Below, piece after piece: positions 63,313-64,000 of a DNA stretch of 64,000 bases. The notes beneath the pieces were generated by a model that saw only the letters and a list, made by a program, of their open reading frames with translations, was not told where the DNA came from and made no database searches. The position numbers and the translations under genes were made by a program. The stretch is from Beijerinckiaceae bacterium. Its GTDB lineage: Bacteria; Pseudomonadota; Alphaproteobacteria; Rhizobiales; Beijerinckiaceae. Positions within the stretch are counted from its first letter, which is position 1. The number at the start of each line of letters is the position of its first letter. The stretch covers positions 1,150,110 through 1,214,109 of the forward strand of contig JALJOM010000003.1 in assembly GCA_024304885.1 (NCBI GenBank), in the 5' to 3' direction.

Positions 63313-63326
63313 GCGCTATATAGCGC
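63313..63326. promoter_or_regulatory. 14-base perfect palindrome with AT centre, possible operator
   Basis: GCGCTATATAGCGC has no spacer and a TATATA centre, the form seen in sites for several dimeric regulators. It lies about 170 bases upstream of the flavin reductase ATG. Confidence 0.4.
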
Positions 63327-63498
63327 TTCGGCTGCCGAGGGCGAGTCCAGCCCGGCGGTCCGCGCTTCGACGCGCTGCATCGCTGGACTTCGCCCTGGCG
63401 GAATGCGACAGGGAGAGGGCGCCGGCCGAAGGGGCGGACTCGTTCTTGCTAGCTCGAACCGGCCGGATATTCGCTCGAGGAAAGGACCCGGTGACTAC

Positions 63499-64000
63499 AT
63501 GGCTGAAGCTTCGACCGCATCAACAGTGACATGCGCCGGGTCGGAATCGACGCCGGCCGTCGATCCGGGGCGGTTCAAGGAGGCCATGAGCCGGATCGCC
63601 GCCGCCGTCCACATCGTGACCACCGACGGCCCCGCGGGGCTCGGCGGCATCACGGCCACCTCGGTCGCCTCGATCACGGCCGATCCCCCGATGCTGCTGT
63701 TCTGCATCAACAAGACGTCCTCGACCTATGCGCGGATGGTCGAGAACAACGTCTTCTGCATCAATGCCCTGGCGCCGTGCCACGAGACGCTGTCTAACGT
63801 CTTCGCGGGCCGCACCGACGAGCGTCTCGACGGGCGATTCGAGACCGGCGAATGGCGCAAGCTCGCGACCGGCGCACCCGCCCTCGCGGGCGCCGTCGCC
63901 TCCTTCGATTGCCGCCTTGTCGAGACGAAGGAGGTCTCGACCCACGTGATCATGATCGGCGCCGTCGAGGCCGTGGATTTCGGCGCGGAAGGCGAATGCC
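63499..64000 (+). CDS. Flavin reductase family protein (RutF/HpaC-like), partial
   Basis: The first ~167 residues are present; the gene continues past the right edge. FKEAMSRIAAAVHIVTTDGP, GLGGITATSVASITADPPML, LFCINKTSSTYARMVENNVF and CINALAPCHETLSNVFAG form the split-barrel FMN-binding domain. Such enzymes supply reduced FMN to a partner monooxygenase (RutA, HpaB or others). The partner is not in the window. GGAAAGGA is upstream, somewhat far from the ATG at 63499. Confidence 0.88.
   Translation, partial: MAEASTASTVTCAGSESTPAVDPGRFKEAMSRIAAAVHIVTTDGPAGLGGITATSVASITADPPMLLFCINKTSSTYARMVENNVFCINALAPCHETLSNVFAGRTDERLDGRFETGEWRKLATGAPALAGAVASFDCRLVETKEVSTHVIMIGAVEAVDFGAEGEC

Overview
The window looks like chromosomal DNA of a high-GC alphaproteobacterium, most likely of the order Hyphomicrobiales (Rhizobiales). 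Supporting traits are a class I lysyl-tRNA synthetase, an ATP12-type F1 chaperone, DUF1328, DUF952 and DUF6460 small proteins, a SecG with a long Ala/Pro-rich tail, the envC-ctpA pair, a PleC/DivJ-like histidine kinase, and dispersed palindromic intergenic repeats of a type common in this order. A cytochrome P460, an MxaD-like protein with a YVTN propeller, and a PQQ-type dehydrogenase with a fused cytochrome c suggest a periplasmic oxidative metabolism of the kind seen in methylotrophic relatives. No genus can be assigned from sequence alone.

Layout. 0-8 kb: the N-terminal end of a PHA synthase-like gene running off the left edge, stress-type small proteins (PRC-barrel, DUF1328), thrS, a secreted serine hydrolase, msrB, a cytochrome P460 and an NAD-dependent epimerase-like protein. 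8-21 kb: housekeeping and repair genes mfd, lysK with a coupled hydrolase that has lost its serine, DUF952-pyrD, a MATE transporter, a thiolase, gpmA and alkB. 21-32 kb: a DUF900 lipoprotein hydrolase, a large PAS histidine kinase, an O-methyltransferase, pepN, the MxaD-like/YVTN pair and a secreted clan A glycosidase. 32-41 kb: envC-ctpA (cell separation and periplasmic proteolysis), a run of uncharacterised small genes joined by ATGA overlaps, a CinA-type protein, gpt and dnaN. 41-50 kb: an accessory stretch with an AT-richer HAD-type protein, an orphan TIR-like protein, and several broken toxin-antitoxin or mobile-type genes (a PIN fragment, a frameshifted DUF4160-DUF2442 fusion, hicA with two stops, frameshifted vapC, frameshifted Uma2) set between the core genes secG, pyrG and pccB/pccA. 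50-64 kb: pccA, metal-related genes (a His-rich repeat protein and a DmeF-like CDF exporter), HdeD, ATP12, an orphan HicB, prmA, a flippase, ccdA, an AraC regulator, two secreted beta-propeller proteins (one PQQ/cytochrome c) and the start of a flavin reductase.

How genes work together. PccA and PccB form propionyl/acyl-CoA carboxylase, split here by a dead Uma2 gene and a His-rich gene. The thiolase and PHA synthase may both serve acyl-CoA/PHA metabolism. EnvC activates amidases and CtpA processes periplasmic substrates. At least nine copies or fragments of one intergenic palindromic repeat family lie between genes, one directly against the ccdA ribosome-binding site. No rRNA, tRNA, CRISPR array, intact insertion sequence or phage gene was recognised.
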